Both the position numbers and the translations under genes were made by a program. This document shows positions 1 through 9,155 of a DNA stretch of 64,000 nt, piece after piece. This stretch comes from Balneola sp. (GTDB taxonomy: Bacteria; Bacteroidota; Rhodothermia; Balneolales; Balneolaceae), in NCBI GenBank assembly GCA_017640785.1, contig JAEPPZ010000009.1, positions 1-64,000 on the forward strand, in the 5' to 3' direction. Within the stretch, counting starts at the first letter, position 1; the number at the start of each line of letters is the position of its first letter. Below the pieces are notes generated by a model. That model had not been told where the DNA came from, did no database searches, and saw nothing but the letters and a program-made list of their open reading frames with translations.

Positions 1-58
1 TATAGAGCTATTCTTAATCCCAGCTTAAAAAGCCAAACTTTTTTCTTTTTTGATGCTG

Positions 59-736
59 TCATTCTTTAAATCTATATCCGACACCCTTTACTGTTTCAAT
101 ATAATGATCGCCGAGTTTCTCTCTTATTTTTCTAACATGAACATCAACAGTACGATCAACAACATAAATATTATCTCCCCAAACCTTGTTTAAAAGAGTT
201 TGTCTGTCCAAAACTTTTCCCTTTCTGCTAGCCAGGAAAAAAAGCAATTCAAATTCTTTTCTTGGTAAATGAAACTCTTCTCCGTCTTTGTATACGATAT
301 ATCGATCTCTGTCTATTGTTATATTATGAACTTCAAGAATGTTGGTGGCCTCTTCCTTTTCATCAAATCTTCTCAGCACCGCTTTTATCCTTGAAATAAG
401 CTTGGTTGTACTGATCGGCTTCGTTATATAATCGTCGCTACCTTTATTTAAGCCTTCGACCTCGGTTTTCTCGTCGCTTCTTGCTGTTAGAAGTATTATC
501 GGAATTCTTTTAAGCTCAGCATCCTTTCTCATTACTTCGACTGCTTGCAATCCGTCCATTTTCGGCATCATAATATCGAGTAAAACCAGATCCGGACTAT
601 GCTCTTTCGCCATCGCAATACCCTCTTCTCCATTTTCGGCTTTAAGCACATTAAACCCTTCCTTTCGGAGATTATACTCAATTAAATCTAAGAGATCTTT
701 TTCGTCGTCAACTACAAGAATGGTTTGCTTTGCCAC
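59..736 (-). CDS. OmpR/PhoB-family response regulator
   Basis: Phosphorylation-dependent transcription factor of 225 residues. The receiver domain (about 4-118) has the acidic pair D10/D11, phospho-acceptor D54 in VLLDIMMP, and the conserved lysine in ITKP near 105. A winged-helix DNA-binding domain fills about 130-225 and ends in the typical VKGVGYRF. The length is normal for PhoB-type regulators. The start is GTG at 736, with AAAGAA just upstream. The partner kinase is not in view; it would lie downstream on this strand, beyond the left edge. PhoB/phosphate control is likely from overall similarity, but the regulon cannot be read here. Confidence 0.93.
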   Translation of the reverse strand: MAKQTILVVDDEKDLLDLIEYNLRKEGFNVLKAENGEEGIAMAKEHSPDLVLLDIMMPKMDGLQAVEVMRKDAELKRIPIILLTARSDEKTEVEGLNKGSDDYITKPISTTKLISRIKAVLRRFDEKEEATNILEVHNITIDRDRYIVYKDGEEFHLPRKEFELLFFLASRKGKVLDRQTLLNKVWGDNIYVVDRTVDVHVRKIREKLGDHYIETVKGVGYRFKE

Positions 737-964
737 TTCTTTAAGGTTTAGTTAAGAGGTATGGTAAGTTCTGCTACAATGGTACTAATGTCTGCCATTA
801 ATATAAAATGAAGAAATTGTTACGTGAATTAAATTAAGCGTTCAAAATGAAGAATTATACGCTCAAACCTTTTTTGTTTTCCTTTATTTATTACGCCTGT
901 AATCTAATCAATGGAACAAATCCGAATAATCACGCTCGTTCTACCCGCCCTGCAGTGGAATGAA

Positions 965-1552
965 TTATTTGTTTAAGTAGCTAAGCGCCTTCTTAATTGC
1001 CGCTGGAACCGTTTTAACATCTTCTTCTTGCAAACCTTTTGAAGCCGCGTCTTCTGCCTGTCGTTTTTTGAAACCTAAAGATTCCAGCGCTGATACTACT
1101 TCGTCTGTTATGTTTCCGGCAGCCGGCTTTGAAACACCTCCTGAACTCTTAACATCTCCAAGCTTGTCTTTTAATTCTAAAATTATTCGCTCTGCAGTTT
1201 TTTTGCCTATTCCGGGAACTCTGGACAATGAAGCCGCATCCTTTCCCGTAATAGCACCGATTAAATGATCTGCCGGCAAGCCCGAGACAATTGTAATTCC
1301 AAGCTTTGGACCCACTCCTTTTACTGTTATCAATTTTTCAAATAATTGCAACTCATCTTTAGCATAAAACCCAAACAACCTCTGGTCGCTGTCTGTTATG
1401 TGATGATGAATAAGAAGCTTTACTTCTGTTCCTTGTTTCAGGTGAGCCAATGTTTGCGTCGAAATTTCAACTCCGTAACCTATCCCCCCAACATCAAGGT
1501 GTACTTTATTTTCTTCCAGCTCTTCTACATAACCTTTTAGAAATGTTATCAT
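965..1552 (-). CDS. ruvA: Holliday junction branch migration protein RuvA
   Basis: DNA-binding subunit of the RuvAB branch-migration complex, 195 residues, normal length. The OB-fold N-terminus starts MITFLKGYVEELEENKVHL. Two helix-hairpin-helix motifs are visible (VKGVGPKLGITIVSGL and VPGIGKKTAERIILEL). The C-terminal domain III, which contacts RuvB, ends in a helical ALESLGFKKRQAEDA segment. Its start overlaps the end of ruvC by 4 nt, so the two are translationally coupled and act in the same resolution pathway. ruvB is not in the window. Confidence 0.96.
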   Translation of the reverse strand: MITFLKGYVEELEENKVHLDVGGIGYGVEISTQTLAHLKQGTEVKLLIHHHITDSDQRLFGFYAKDELQLFEKLITVKGVGPKLGITIVSGLPADHLIGAITGKDAASLSRVPGIGKKTAERIILELKDKLGDVKSSGGVSKPAAGNITDEVVSALESLGFKKRQAEDAASKGLQEEDVKTVPAAIKKALSYLNK

Positions 1553-2124
1553 GCTCCCTTAACCCTGTCGGGATTATCCGCAACAAAACTTGCCCAATCC
1601 GACTTTTTATTATTTTGATGTGTTTTCTTTTTTATAACTCCCGGCAAGCCCTTTCCTTTCATATAATGACACCAGGCAACTGCCAGTGCATCCGTTGCGT
1701 CATTCTTAAGCTTTTCATCTGGTAGTGTTACCATTTTGTCCAGCATAAAAGCTACTTGATCCTTACTCGCATTTCCATTCCCTGTGATTGCCTTTTTAAC
1801 TTCTTTGGGATAATACTCAAAAGCAGGAAGATTGTTGTTTTTGATAGCTAATATCGCTGCAGCCTGTGCTCTGCCCAACTTTAACATTGCTTGAGGATCA
1901 ACTCCATAGATCGGGGTTTCAACAGCGCAAGCGGTAGGGGAGTTTGATTTAATAATTCCGGAGATCTGATCGAATATATATTTTAACCGATCGGAGTGAT
2001 CTTCCATATGCGCCATTTTTAAAACATCGCAACGGAGCGCAACCAGTTTTCCCTTTTCCTCGGTGAGCACAGCATACCCTGTAAAGCGGGAGCCGGGGTC
2101 AATTCCAAGAATTATATCAGGCAT
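1549..2124 (-). CDS. ruvC: Holliday junction resolvase RuvC
   Basis: Endonuclease that cuts Holliday junctions, RNase H-like fold, 191 residues. Catalytic acids are visible: D9 in ILGIDPGS, E69 in AVETPIYG, D142 and D145 in NDATDALAVA. The C-terminus is about 20-30 residues longer than in E. coli, with a lysine-rich tail. It is first of the ruvC-ruvA pair. An intergenic palindromic repeat lies upstream (2155-2175). Confidence 0.96.
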   Translation of the reverse strand: MPDIILGIDPGSRFTGYAVLTEEKGKLVALRCDVLKMAHMEDHSDRLKYIFDQISGIIKSNSPTACAVETPIYGVDPQAMLKLGRAQAAAILAIKNNNLPAFEYYPKEVKKAITGNGNASKDQVAFMLDKMVTLPDEKLKNDATDALAVAWCHYMKGKGLPGVIKKKTHQNNKKSDWASFVADNPDRVKGA

Positions 2125-2151
2125 TGGTGTTTATTGGTGTTTTAAAATAAG

Positions 2152-2300
2152 GTCATCCTGAACTTGTTTCAGGATCTTACGCAAAGGCTATTAATTCTAT
2201 TCCAAACTACTTTTCTAACTTTAAGTCATCTCGCGGCACATGCCCGAGATCCGGATTTTTAAATAGATCGAGATTCCGGCTTTCGCCGCGGAATGACAAA
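2152..2300. repeat. cluster of short palindromic intergenic repeats
   Basis: Three imperfect palindromes lie between ruvC and fabI. The first is at 2155-2175, with arms ATCCTGAA and TTCAGGAT around CTTGT. The second, at 2225-2255, has a TCTCGCGG arm and a CCCGAGAT arm. The third, at about 2270-2297, has a GATTCCGG arm and a GCGGAATG arm. Members of the same families recur at 3194-3218, 3256-3282, 17360-17390, 21782-21802 and 53371-53397. They may act as REP-like elements or weak terminators. Confidence 0.7.
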
Positions 2301-2315
2301 ACCGTCAGGTATTCT

Positions 2316-3149
2316 TTATTCTTCGTCTTCTGAGTAAAGCTTCGCTAGGTCTTCCATCATTTCTTCAGAAATACCATTCGTTACAAAACCCCCGTCATGG
2401 AACAAATTCTGCATGGTTACCTTTCTGGTCAGGTCAGAAAACATCGCTACACAATAATCAGCGCATTCATCAGCAGAAGGATTTCCCATTGGGGCTAACT
2501 TCTCTGCAAAAGTATACATCCCGTCAAAGCCTTTGATTCCTGAACCAGCTGACGTTTTAGTCGGCGCCTGAGAGATCGTATTCACTCTGATTCCTCTGTG
2601 AGCCAATCGGCTTCCGTAATTTCTGGCAATAGACTCGAGCAGCGCCTTTGCGTCATTCATATCAGAATACTTACTGAAAATTCGTTGTGCACCGATATAG
2701 GAAAGTGCGATCACGCTTCCGCCATCATTCAAGATTCCGACTTCATCTGCATGATGCAGAACTCTGTGAAGAGACACCGCAGAAATATCGAGTGATTGCT
2801 GATACCATTTATAATTGATGTCCGTGTATTCCTTTTTCTTTCTGATGTTTGGAGACATCCCGATAGCATGAAGAATGAAGTCCACACTTCCGAGTTCTTC
2901 TTTCACCTTCTCCATCATTTCCTTTACCGCTTCGTCATCAGAAACATCACAAGGAATAATTGGTGCATTTATTTCTTCGGAAAGAGCATTCAACGCCCCC
3001 AATCTTAATGCAATCGGTGCATTTGAAAGAACCATCTTTGCCCCCTCTCTGTCACATGCTAATGCAACGCGCCATGCAATACTTCGATCATCCAGCGCTC
3101 CAAAAATAATTCCCTTTTTTCCTTTAAGTAATCCGTTTCCTTCGCTCAT
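2316..3149 (-). CDS. fabI: enoyl-[acyl-carrier-protein] reductase (NADH) FabI
   Basis: Last step of the type II fatty-acid elongation cycle, reducing trans-2-enoyl-ACP. It is a 277-residue short-chain dehydrogenase. The FabI-type cofactor loop is near the N-terminus (KKGIIFGALDDRSIAWRVA). DVSDDEAV and HAIGMSPN follow. The catalytic pair is Y161 and K168 in YSDMNDAK (Y-x6-K), with the FabI-specific upstream tyrosine at 151. The C-terminus DGGFVTNGI is conserved. It stands alone between two intergenic repeat clusters. The FabI assignment over other SDRs is firm from the Y-x6-K spacing. Confidence 0.95.
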   Translation of the reverse strand: MSEGNGLLKGKKGIIFGALDDRSIAWRVALACDREGAKMVLSNAPIALRLGALNALSEEINAPIIPCDVSDDEAVKEMMEKVKEELGSVDFILHAIGMSPNIRKKKEYTDINYKWYQQSLDISAVSLHRVLHHADEVGILNDGGSVIALSYIGAQRIFSKYSDMNDAKALLESIARNYGSRLAHRGIRVNTISQAPTKTSAGSGIKGFDGMYTFAEKLAPMGNPSADECADYCVAMFSDLTRKVTMQNLFHDGGFVTNGISEEMMEDLAKLYSEDEE

Positions 3150-3189
3150 TATATATTCTCTTATATTATCGGTTAAACTTTTGTTAATA

Positions 3190-3285
3190 ATAAGTCATTC
3201 CTGCGCAGGCAGGAATCTAAATCGTAATTAAAGCAACATTTTATATTTCTATCCAGATCTCGGGCATGCGCCGCGAGATGACTTC
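3190..3285. repeat. two palindromic intergenic repeats upstream of fabI
   Basis: At 3194-3218 the arms ATTCCTGC and GCAGGAAT flank GCAG. At 3256-3282 the arms GATCTCGGGCA and GCCGCGAGATGAC form an imperfect palindrome nearly identical to that at 53371-53397. The rest of the 3150-3442 gap is AT-rich and shows no gene. Confidence 0.7.
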
Positions 3286-3442
3286 AGGCTTGAACATATT
3301 ATATAGATAAAACTAACAAGCCGAGATGAACTACGTGAAAATCCTATTTATTCCGATAAAATGATAGGGGAAATGAGTTTTGAATGTGGAATTGATGAAA
3401 ACCGAATATTGAACTCTCTTTGGTTTTTACTATCATTGACAC

Positions 3443-3829
3443 ATGTCGTTAAAGTTTAAAAGAAATTATCACTTAGATAAGCTTGATAAATTGATGAGCA
3501 CTGAGGCTTCTTCAAAAACGCCCTCGATTGCTTATCTGAATCCGGATGGCGTTGCCCGCGGATGGATTCTTATTGCCGCTGTTTCAACGCCCTATTTGCT
3601 TTGGCTTTTATTCAAATTGAAAAAATTCGGTTGGCTGGTATCTTTTACGGTCTTTGTTCTTGCCCCTTTCTTGATCAACTATTTTATAATAGCAGACACA
3701 AACGCAGGACTTCTGGTCTGGGCGATTACTTTAATTGATTGGGGGGTATTTCTTTTCCTTCTTAAGAACAGCTATAATACATGGCGAGAGCCTGATTTTA
3801 AGAATACACCGGGTTCGGATTTTGAATAA
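3443..3829 (+). CDS. small membrane protein of unknown function
   Basis: 128 residues; no family recognised. The first 40 residues are polar and basic. Three hydrophobic segments follow: about 42-58 (WILIAAVSTPYLLWLLF), 64-83 (WLVSFTVFVLAPFLINYFII) and 89-106 (LLVWAITLIDWGVFLFLL). The C-terminal tail is short and polar. The ATG is chosen because the N-terminal region reads as one continuous protein. It converges with the lipoprotein gene at 3837, with only 7 nt between. Confidence 0.7.
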   Translation: MSLKFKRNYHLDKLDKLMSTEASSKTPSIAYLNPDGVARGWILIAAVSTPYLLWLLFKLKKFGWLVSFTVFVLAPFLINYFIIADTNAGLLVWAITLIDWGVFLFLLKNSYNTWREPDFKNTPGSDFE

Positions 3830-3836
3830 TTATTCG

Positions 3837-4928
3837 TTAAGAACTCTTTGGCACAATTTCAATAATCTGAATTCCTAAATTTTCTTCGTCTTTAAGCATT
3901 ATCAAATTACCTCTCTTCGTTGCTCCAAGGATCGCCCCGGAAACTTTAACTTCTCCAATAAAATCAAATGAGTTTTTATCGTAAACCCCTACAAAGTGGC
4001 TGCTTTCATTTAGAACTCGATTTCTCTTGTAAATTCCGCTGTCGTTTCTAAATACTAAATATAAGTATGAATCATTGTGAGCCAGATGTAAACTAATACT
4101 TTGTTCTTCAGATAAGTATCTAGACATTTCCTGAGGGTTAGACGCCATTGTTATAAATTTTTCAGAAACCTTAAAAGAAGGGGGGTGTATTTCTGTTGAC
4201 CCAAGAAGTTCTCCTGACGCTGTTGAAAAAGCTTGTACCTTCGGAGTTTTACCCTGAACCGTGTATACAATTTCGTTCTCACAATCGAGGGAATAAGTTG
4301 TCTCCTGAAGTATATCTTTCCTTCCATTAAAGAAAGGGTCGTAGCCACCAAGCGTATCGATTAAACTTAAGTTTTTTTTGTCAAATATTGCAATAGTCGG
4401 GGTTGATGGAAGCGGAGGAATTCCAAGCAATTGAAATCCTGCATACCATTTTTCATTGCAGAAAGACATGTTTCTAGAGGTTATAGATATTCCATCTTTT
4501 ACAGGATAAGTAAATAAGTCTACCTCCTCAGAGGTACGATTATACATCTTAAATAATGCCAAGGCTTTGTCTAAAACTAAAATCTGATTTGAATCCTGAG
4601 CTCCAAAAAATCTTGATGTTAATAGTTCTTTAGGACCCCGCCCTTTTTCGCCTATTTTTTCGATAAAGTTGCCTTGATAGTCCGTTATTACAACACCCAC
4701 TGCGGAACCATAATTTGTAAAGACCAATTCATCTACTTCCGGATTGTCTATAACTTGGGTATATAATCTTATTAAATGCTCCTGGGTTTCATCAGTTAAA
4801 GTAAATTCGTGAAGTACTTTAACCTGGACTTCCTGTTTTTCACTTTTACTACTACATGCTATCAACAGTAAAAGCAATATGTAAAAGTTTTTATGCAGGT
4901 GTTCTCGTTTATTAATTATAGAAAGCAT
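3837..4928 (-). CDS. 6-bladed beta-propeller lipoprotein
   Basis: 363 residues. The N-terminus has a signal peptide with a lipobox-like LLIAC, so cysteine 25 is probably lipidated. The rest has recurring hydrophobic strand patterns with GNFIEKIGEKGRGPKEL near 84-100, the signature of the 6-bladed beta-propeller (BF4221/DUF4221-like) lipoproteins common in Bacteroidota. The function of that family is unknown; a surface or periplasmic role is inferred. It is monocistronic. Confidence 0.8.
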   Translation of the reverse strand: MLSIINKREHLHKNFYILLLLLIACSSKSEKQEVQVKVLHEFTLTDETQEHLIRLYTQVIDNPEVDELVFTNYGSAVGVVITDYQGNFIEKIGEKGRGPKELLTSRFFGAQDSNQILVLDKALALFKMYNRTSEEVDLFTYPVKDGISITSRNMSFCNEKWYAGFQLLGIPPLPSTPTIAIFDKKNLSLIDTLGGYDPFFNGRKDILQETTYSLDCENEIVYTVQGKTPKVQAFSTASGELLGSTEIHPPSFKVSEKFITMASNPQEMSRYLSEEQSISLHLAHNDSYLYLVFRNDSGIYKRNRVLNESSHFVGVYDKNSFDFIGEVKVSGAILGATKRGNLIMLKDEENLGIQIIEIVPKSS

Positions 4929-5088
4929 TCTTAATTATTTAATGATCATCAAAGTAAAGAAAACCAGGAAAAATCCTCTATTTTATATTGGTCTTAATAT
5001 CTATTAACTGAGCATTCTTAAGCAAATACTAGCTCAATACTTCGCCATTCTATGTTCCTCTGTTAATTATTCAAAGTTCTAATAAACT

Positions 5089-5110
5089 TTATCCACATTA
5101 CTGTTGATAA
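5089..5110. promoter_or_regulatory. pair of DnaA boxes upstream of ffh
   Basis: A perfect DnaA box TTATCCACA (5089-5097) faces an 8/9 match TGTTGATAA (5102-5110), 4 nt apart and in opposite orientation, about 60 nt upstream of the ffh start. They could be a DnaA-responsive operator for the ffh operon or a DnaA titration site. A single perfect 9-mer by chance is possible in 64 kb, so the pairing is the main evidence. Confidence 0.45.
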
Positions 5111-5171
5111 CCCAAGAATAAACTCGTATTTTTATCGGCTCTGAACTAAGCGAATAATCCTGTTCAAATAA

Positions 5172-6512
5172 ATGTTTGATAGTTTATCCTCAAAATTAGA
5201 TAAAGCCTTTCAGAATCTGAAGGGCGAAGCTCGTATCACCGATGTAAATATCGCTGAAACTATACGAGAAATTCGTCGTGCTTTATTGGATGCGGATGTT
5301 AACTATGAGGTTGCTCGCGAGTTCACGAAAGAAATTCAGGAAAAAGCACTCGGTTCAGATGTGCTCACCAGCGTTAACCCGGGACAGCAATTCACGAAAA
5401 TCGTGTTTGATGAACTGGTTGAAACTTTTGGTGGCGAAAAATCTGATATCGCAGTTGCCCACACCCCACCTACTGTAATTCTTATTGCAGGTTTACAAGG
5501 TTCCGGTAAAACTACCTTTACAGGAAAGTTAGCCCGTTACCTAAAGCAGGAGCATAAAAGGAATCCTCTTCTTGCTGCCGCCGATGTTTATCGCCCTGCT
5601 GCCGTAAATCAGCTTAAGTCTCTGGCATCCCAAATTGATGTGCCGGTTTATTCCATTGAACAACAAGATGCCGTTCGCGTAGCTAAAGAAGCTGTCGCCA
5701 TGGCAAAAAGCTTGGCAATGGATACCGTTATCATTGATACTGCCGGACGTTTACATGTAGATGAGGAGATGATGAATGAGGTCGCGGAAATTAAGAAAGC
5801 CGTAAATCCTCATGAAATTTTGTTTGTTGTTGATTCGATGACCGGTCAGGACGCGGTTAACACAGCAAAAGAGTTTAATGAGCGGATCGATTATAACGGG
5901 GTAGTTCTTACCAAGTTAGATGGTGACACCAGAGGTGGTGCTGCACTTTCTATAAAAACCGTTGTAAATAAACCGATCAAATTTGTGAGCACCGGCGAAA
6001 AGCTGGATGCTCTTTCCCCATTCTACCCAGACCGTATGGCACAGCGCATACTTGGTATGGGAGATGTGGTATCGCTCGTTGAAAAAGCTCAAAAAGAATT
6101 TGATGAAGACGAAGCCAAGCGACTACAGAGCCGTATTAGTTCTGATAAGTTCGATCTTGAAGACTTCCTCGAGCAAATTCAAAAGATCAAGAAGATGGGA
6201 GATTTCTCCGATCTTGTTTCTATGATCCCCGGCGCCAGCAAAGCATTGGATAACAACGAAATCGATGAAGACGCCTTCAAACCGATTGAAGCTATTATCT
6301 ATTCAATGACGCCGGAGGAGCGTCAGAATCCGGAAATTCTTAATGGAACTCGTCGTAGACGAATTGCAGCCGGTTCTGGCACTACTGTCCGTGAGATCAA
6401 CGATCTCATTAAACAGTTCGAACAGATGAAAAAAATGATGAAGACCATGTCCAAAATGGGAAAGATGGGCCGGGCTCTTCAAGGATTAAAAAATTTACCG
6501 ATTGGTAAGTAA
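5172..6512 (+). CDS. ffh: signal recognition particle protein Ffh (SRP54)
   Basis: GTPase that binds signal sequences and delivers ribosomes to FtsY at the membrane; 446 residues, normal length. The N domain spans about 1-90. The G domain has P-loop GLQGSGKTT at 107-115, the DTAGR motif near 195, and [11 protein letters not shown] near 247. The methionine-rich M domain near the C-terminus ([16 protein letters not shown]) binds 4.5S RNA and the signal peptide. It opens the ffh-rpsP-rimM-trmD-rplS run; the gap to rpsP is 33 nt. DnaA-like boxes lie upstream. Confidence 0.97.
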   Translation: MFDSLSSKLDKAFQNLKGEARITDVNIAETIREIRRALLDADVNYEVAREFTKEIQEKALGSDVLTSVNPGQQFTKIVFDELVETFGGEKSDIAVAHTPPTVILIAGLQGSGKTTFTGKLARYLKQEHKRNPLLAAADVYRPAAVNQLKSLASQIDVPVYSIEQQDAVRVAKEAVAMAKSLAMDTVIIDTAGRLHVDEEMMNEVAEIKKAVNPHEILFVVDSMTGQDAVNTAKEFNERIDYNGVVLTKLDGDTRGGAALSIKTVVNKPIKFVSTGEKLDALSPFYPDRMAQRILGMGDVVSLVEKAQKEFDEDEAKRLQSRISSDKFDLEDFLEQIQKIKKMGDFSDLVSMIPGASKALDNNEIDEDAFKPIEAIIYSMTPEERQNPEILNGTRRRRIAAGSGTTVREINDLIKQFEQMKKMMKTMSKMGKMGRALQGLKNLPIGK

Positions 6513-6545
6513 CATTATTTATACACAACTCACTGGAGAACAACA

Positions 6546-7433
6546 TTGATTAGAATTAGACTTCAAAAGAAAGGACGTAAAAAACGACCAATCTTTCATA
6601 TTGTAGTTGCAGACAGCAAAGTTGCTCGTGATGGAAGAATCATTGAGCAGGTAGGCCGTTATGACAACGTAACTGAGAAAAAAGAAGTGGTACTCAACGA
6701 AGACCGCATTCTTTACTGGTTAGATACCGGTGCTCAACCATCCGATACTGTACGCAAGATCCTCAGAAATGAAGGAGTTCTTTACAAGCGTCATTTGATG
6801 ATGTGGGGAAAAAGCGAAGAAGAGATTGAAACAGCACTTGCTGAGTGGAAATCTTACCGCGACTCTAAAGGAGACGACAGTGATTCCCGTAAAGACAAGC
6901 ACAAGGACGTTCTTGCTGCAGAAGAAAAAGAATTTAAAGATCAGGTTCAGAAAAAAGCGGCTAAAGCAGCTGTTGAATTAGAAACTGAGTCTTCTGACGA
7001 AGAAGCAGAAGCTACTGCTGAAACTGAAGCGACTGAAGAAGTTGCAACAGAAGAAACTACTGACGAAGCTCCTGCTGAAGAGGAAGTTGTAGAAGAAGCA
7101 GCTCCTGAAGTAGAGGAAGAGCCGGAAGTTGAGGCAAAAGAAGCTGCTGAAGAAGTAGAAGAAAATATTGCTGAAGCGACTGAAGAGCCTGCTACCGAAG
7201 AAGCAACTGTTGAAGAAACTGAAGAAGCTCCGGCTGAAGAAGAAAAAGAAGAAGTTGCTGAAGAGCCAAAAGCTGAAGCAAGTTCAACTCAAACTTCTGA
7301 TGACATGACTGCTAAAGAAGCTATCGATCATATCAGAGATACTGATCTTGATGCATTAAAAGGGTTTATTTCTGACGACGAGTCAAGAAAGACCGTTATT
7401 GCAGCATGGGAAAGCAAACAATCTGAAGGATAA
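6546..7433 (+). CDS. rpsP: 30S ribosomal protein S16 with long acidic C-terminal extension
   Basis: The first ~85 residues are a normal S16 (MIRIRLQKKGRKKRP..., RIIEQVGRYDN, LDTGAQPSDTVRKIL). The protein continues to 295 residues against about 80-90 in E. coli. Residues about 110-140 are charged. Residues 140-245 are an E/A-rich low-complexity tract. A short folded-looking helical module, TAKEAIDHIRDTDLDALKG onward, ends the chain. The start is TTG at 6546, preceded by GGAG at good spacing; no upstream ATG fits. The extension stays in frame without biased stops, so it is real coding sequence. Confidence 0.95.
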   Translation: MIRIRLQKKGRKKRPIFHIVVADSKVARDGRIIEQVGRYDNVTEKKEVVLNEDRILYWLDTGAQPSDTVRKILRNEGVLYKRHLMMWGKSEEEIETALAEWKSYRDSKGDDSDSRKDKHKDVLAAEEKEFKDQVQKKAAKAAVELETESSDEEAEATAETEATEEVATEETTDEAPAEEEVVEEAAPEVEEEPEVEAKEAAEEVEENIAEATEEPATEEATVEETEEAPAEEEKEEVAEEPKAEASSTQTSDDMTAKEAIDHIRDTDLDALKGFISDDESRKTVIAAWESKQSEG

Positions 7434-7448
7434 TTTAATCCGGCTCCT

Positions 7449-7991
7449 ATGAATCAGGAAGCCAATATACAACCATTTACTTTAGTCGGGCGCGTAGATC
7501 GCTCGCACGGACTTGACGGCGAAGTTAAAATCATTTTTGAGTTTGACGATCCCGAAACCCTGAATGAAATAACTGTTGTGTATTTGCGGAACGAAAGGGG
7601 CGACTACTTCCCTGCCCGAATTAAAGATGTTCGGACTGAGGAAAAAAGAAATGAAATTTCGTTCTTTGTACATTTTGAACATATCGCTGATCGCACAGCG
7701 GCAGAAGAATTAAAAAACTCAGGCGTATATCTGGAAACAGATCTGGCCAATACTTTAATTCCTGACGTTGAAGAAACAAACAGCTTGCTTCACTTTGATG
7801 TTTATAACACAAATGGTGAGCATATCGGAACAGTAATGGACATCATCGAGAATTCCATGCAATCTATTCTGAATGTTTCTTCAAACAACGGTTCTCTTCT
7901 TATTCCTAATGTTAGCCACTATGTGGTTAAGGAAAATTTTGAAGAAGAATCTGTCATCTGCCAAAATCTGGAAGAACTCGGAGAACTTTAG
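7449..7991 (+). CDS. rimM: ribosome maturation factor RimM
   Basis: 16S rRNA processing factor that binds S19 during 30S head assembly; 180 residues, usual length. The N-terminal barrel has [16 protein letters not shown] at about 13-28. The C-terminal PRC-barrel contains [15 protein letters not shown] and [10 protein letters not shown]. It sits 15 nt after rpsP and 2 nt before trmD, the classical gene order, which makes the assignment secure. Confidence 0.95.
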   Translation: MNQEANIQPFTLVGRVDRSHGLDGEVKIIFEFDDPETLNEITVVYLRNERGDYFPARIKDVRTEEKRNEISFFVHFEHIADRTAAEELKNSGVYLETDLANTLIPDVEETNSLLHFDVYNTNGEHIGTVMDIIENSMQSILNVSSNNGSLLIPNVSHYVVKENFEEESVICQNLEELGEL

Positions 7992-7993
7992 AA

Positions 7994-8686
7994 ATGAGAA
8001 TTGATATCATATCTGCAGTTCCGGGATTACTTACAGGTCCGCTGGAAAACAGCATTGTGCAACGCGCCAAAGAAAAAGGCTTGGTTGAGATATTTGTTCA
8101 CGATCTTCGGGATTACACCGAAGACAAACACAACAAGATTGATGACTACCCTTATGGAGGCGAACCGGGCATGGTGCTGACACCACAACCGATCTTCAGC
8201 TGTATAGATCATCTGACTTCTGAAAGGAAATACGATGAAATTATATTTACAGCTCCGGACGGAGAAGTGTTTAACCAGGAAGAAGCCAACAAGCTGTCAC
8301 TATTAGAAAATGTGATCATTTTGTGCGGCCACTATAAAGGAATCGATCAGCGAGTTAGAGATGCATTAATCACCAAAGAATATACCATTGGTGATTACGT
8401 GCTTTCAGGAGGGGAACTTCCCGCTATGGTTATTACCGATGCTTTGGTTAGATTGATACCGAATGCCATTGGAGATGCCGGAAGCGCATTAAGCGATTCG
8501 TTTCAGGACGGATTACTTGAAGCTCCCATTTATACCCGACCGGCAGAGTTCAAAGGAATGAATGTTCCTGAGGTCTTAAGATCCGGCGATCATAAAAAGA
8601 TCGAAGCGTGGAAAAGCGAGCAATCTCTTGCAAAAACCAAAGAACGAAGAAAAGATTTGTACGAAAAATTTAAGAAAGATTATTAA
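7994..8686 (+). CDS. trmD: tRNA (guanine-N1)-methyltransferase TrmD
   Basis: Methylates G37 at N1 in tRNAs reading CNN codons, preventing frameshifts; SPOUT-class trefoil-knot enzyme acting as a dimer. 230 residues, normal. Visible signatures: [13 protein letters not shown] at the start, [25 protein letters not shown], and the knot segment [15 protein letters not shown]. The C-terminal domain includes [18 protein letters not shown] follows the rimM stop by 2 nt. Confidence 0.97.
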   Translation: MRIDIISAVPGLLTGPLENSIVQRAKEKGLVEIFVHDLRDYTEDKHNKIDDYPYGGEPGMVLTPQPIFSCIDHLTSERKYDEIIFTAPDGEVFNQEEANKLSLLENVIILCGHYKGIDQRVRDALITKEYTIGDYVLSGGELPAMVITDALVRLIPNAIGDAGSALSDSFQDGLLEAPIYTRPAEFKGMNVPEVLRSGDHKKIEAWKSEQSLAKTKERRKDLYEKFKKDY

Positions 8687-8716
8687 CGGCTGATTAGTCA
8701 GCAAAGAAACAGAATC

Positions 8717-9076
8717 ATGGATAAGCTAAAACTTGTAGAACAAACGATAGTTAATGACGACATCGCTCAATTCACCGCCGGTGATACAGTGAATGTTCAC
8801 TACCGTGTACGTGAAGGAGAAAAGGAACGTATTCAGCAGTACGAAGGTGTTGTATTGAATGAGCGTGGAAGCGGAGCTAACAAAACGTTTACCGTTCGTA
8901 AAATAAGCAGCAACGTTGGTGTTGAGCGTATTTTCCCTCTTTATTCTCCTTTTATTGCGAAGATCGAAGTTAAAAAACGCGGAAGTGTAAGACGTTCTAA
9001 ACTATTTTATCTGCGTGAACTAAGAGGTAAAGCTGCTCGTATTAAAGAGCGCGGACAGGAAAGCAAAAAGAAGTAA
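8717..9076 (+). CDS. rplS: 50S ribosomal protein L19
   Basis: Large-subunit protein at the 30S-50S interface, 119 residues, usual length. The conserved segments [45 protein letters not shown] and [13 protein letters not shown] are present, and the tail is basic. It ends the classical rpsP-rimM-trmD-rplS group and is followed by a terminator-like hairpin before adk. Confidence 0.97.
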   Translation: MDKLKLVEQTIVNDDIAQFTAGDTVNVHYRVREGEKERIQQYEGVVLNERGSGANKTFTVRKISSNVGVERIFPLYSPFIAKIEVKKRGSVRRSKLFYLRELRGKAARIKERGQESKKK

Positions 9077-9100
9077 CATTCTCTTTTTAAGAACCGGACT

Positions 9101-9137
9101 CGGGCTGCCTGTATTTGAAGCCCGTTTCTTCTTTTTT
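9101..9137 (+). terminator. terminator or attenuator between rplS and adk
   Basis: GC-rich stem CGGGCT (9101-9106) with AGCCCG (9119-9124), a 12-nt loop, then a T-rich run (TTTCTTCTTTTTT). It probably ends or reduces transcription of the ribosomal operon before adk. Confidence 0.65.
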
Positions 9138-9155
9138 AAAACTAAATTTATTTAG

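Noticed and set aside
1068-1725. Rightward ORFs opposite ruvA/ruvC
   Set aside because: They are antisense shadows of two well-supported genes.
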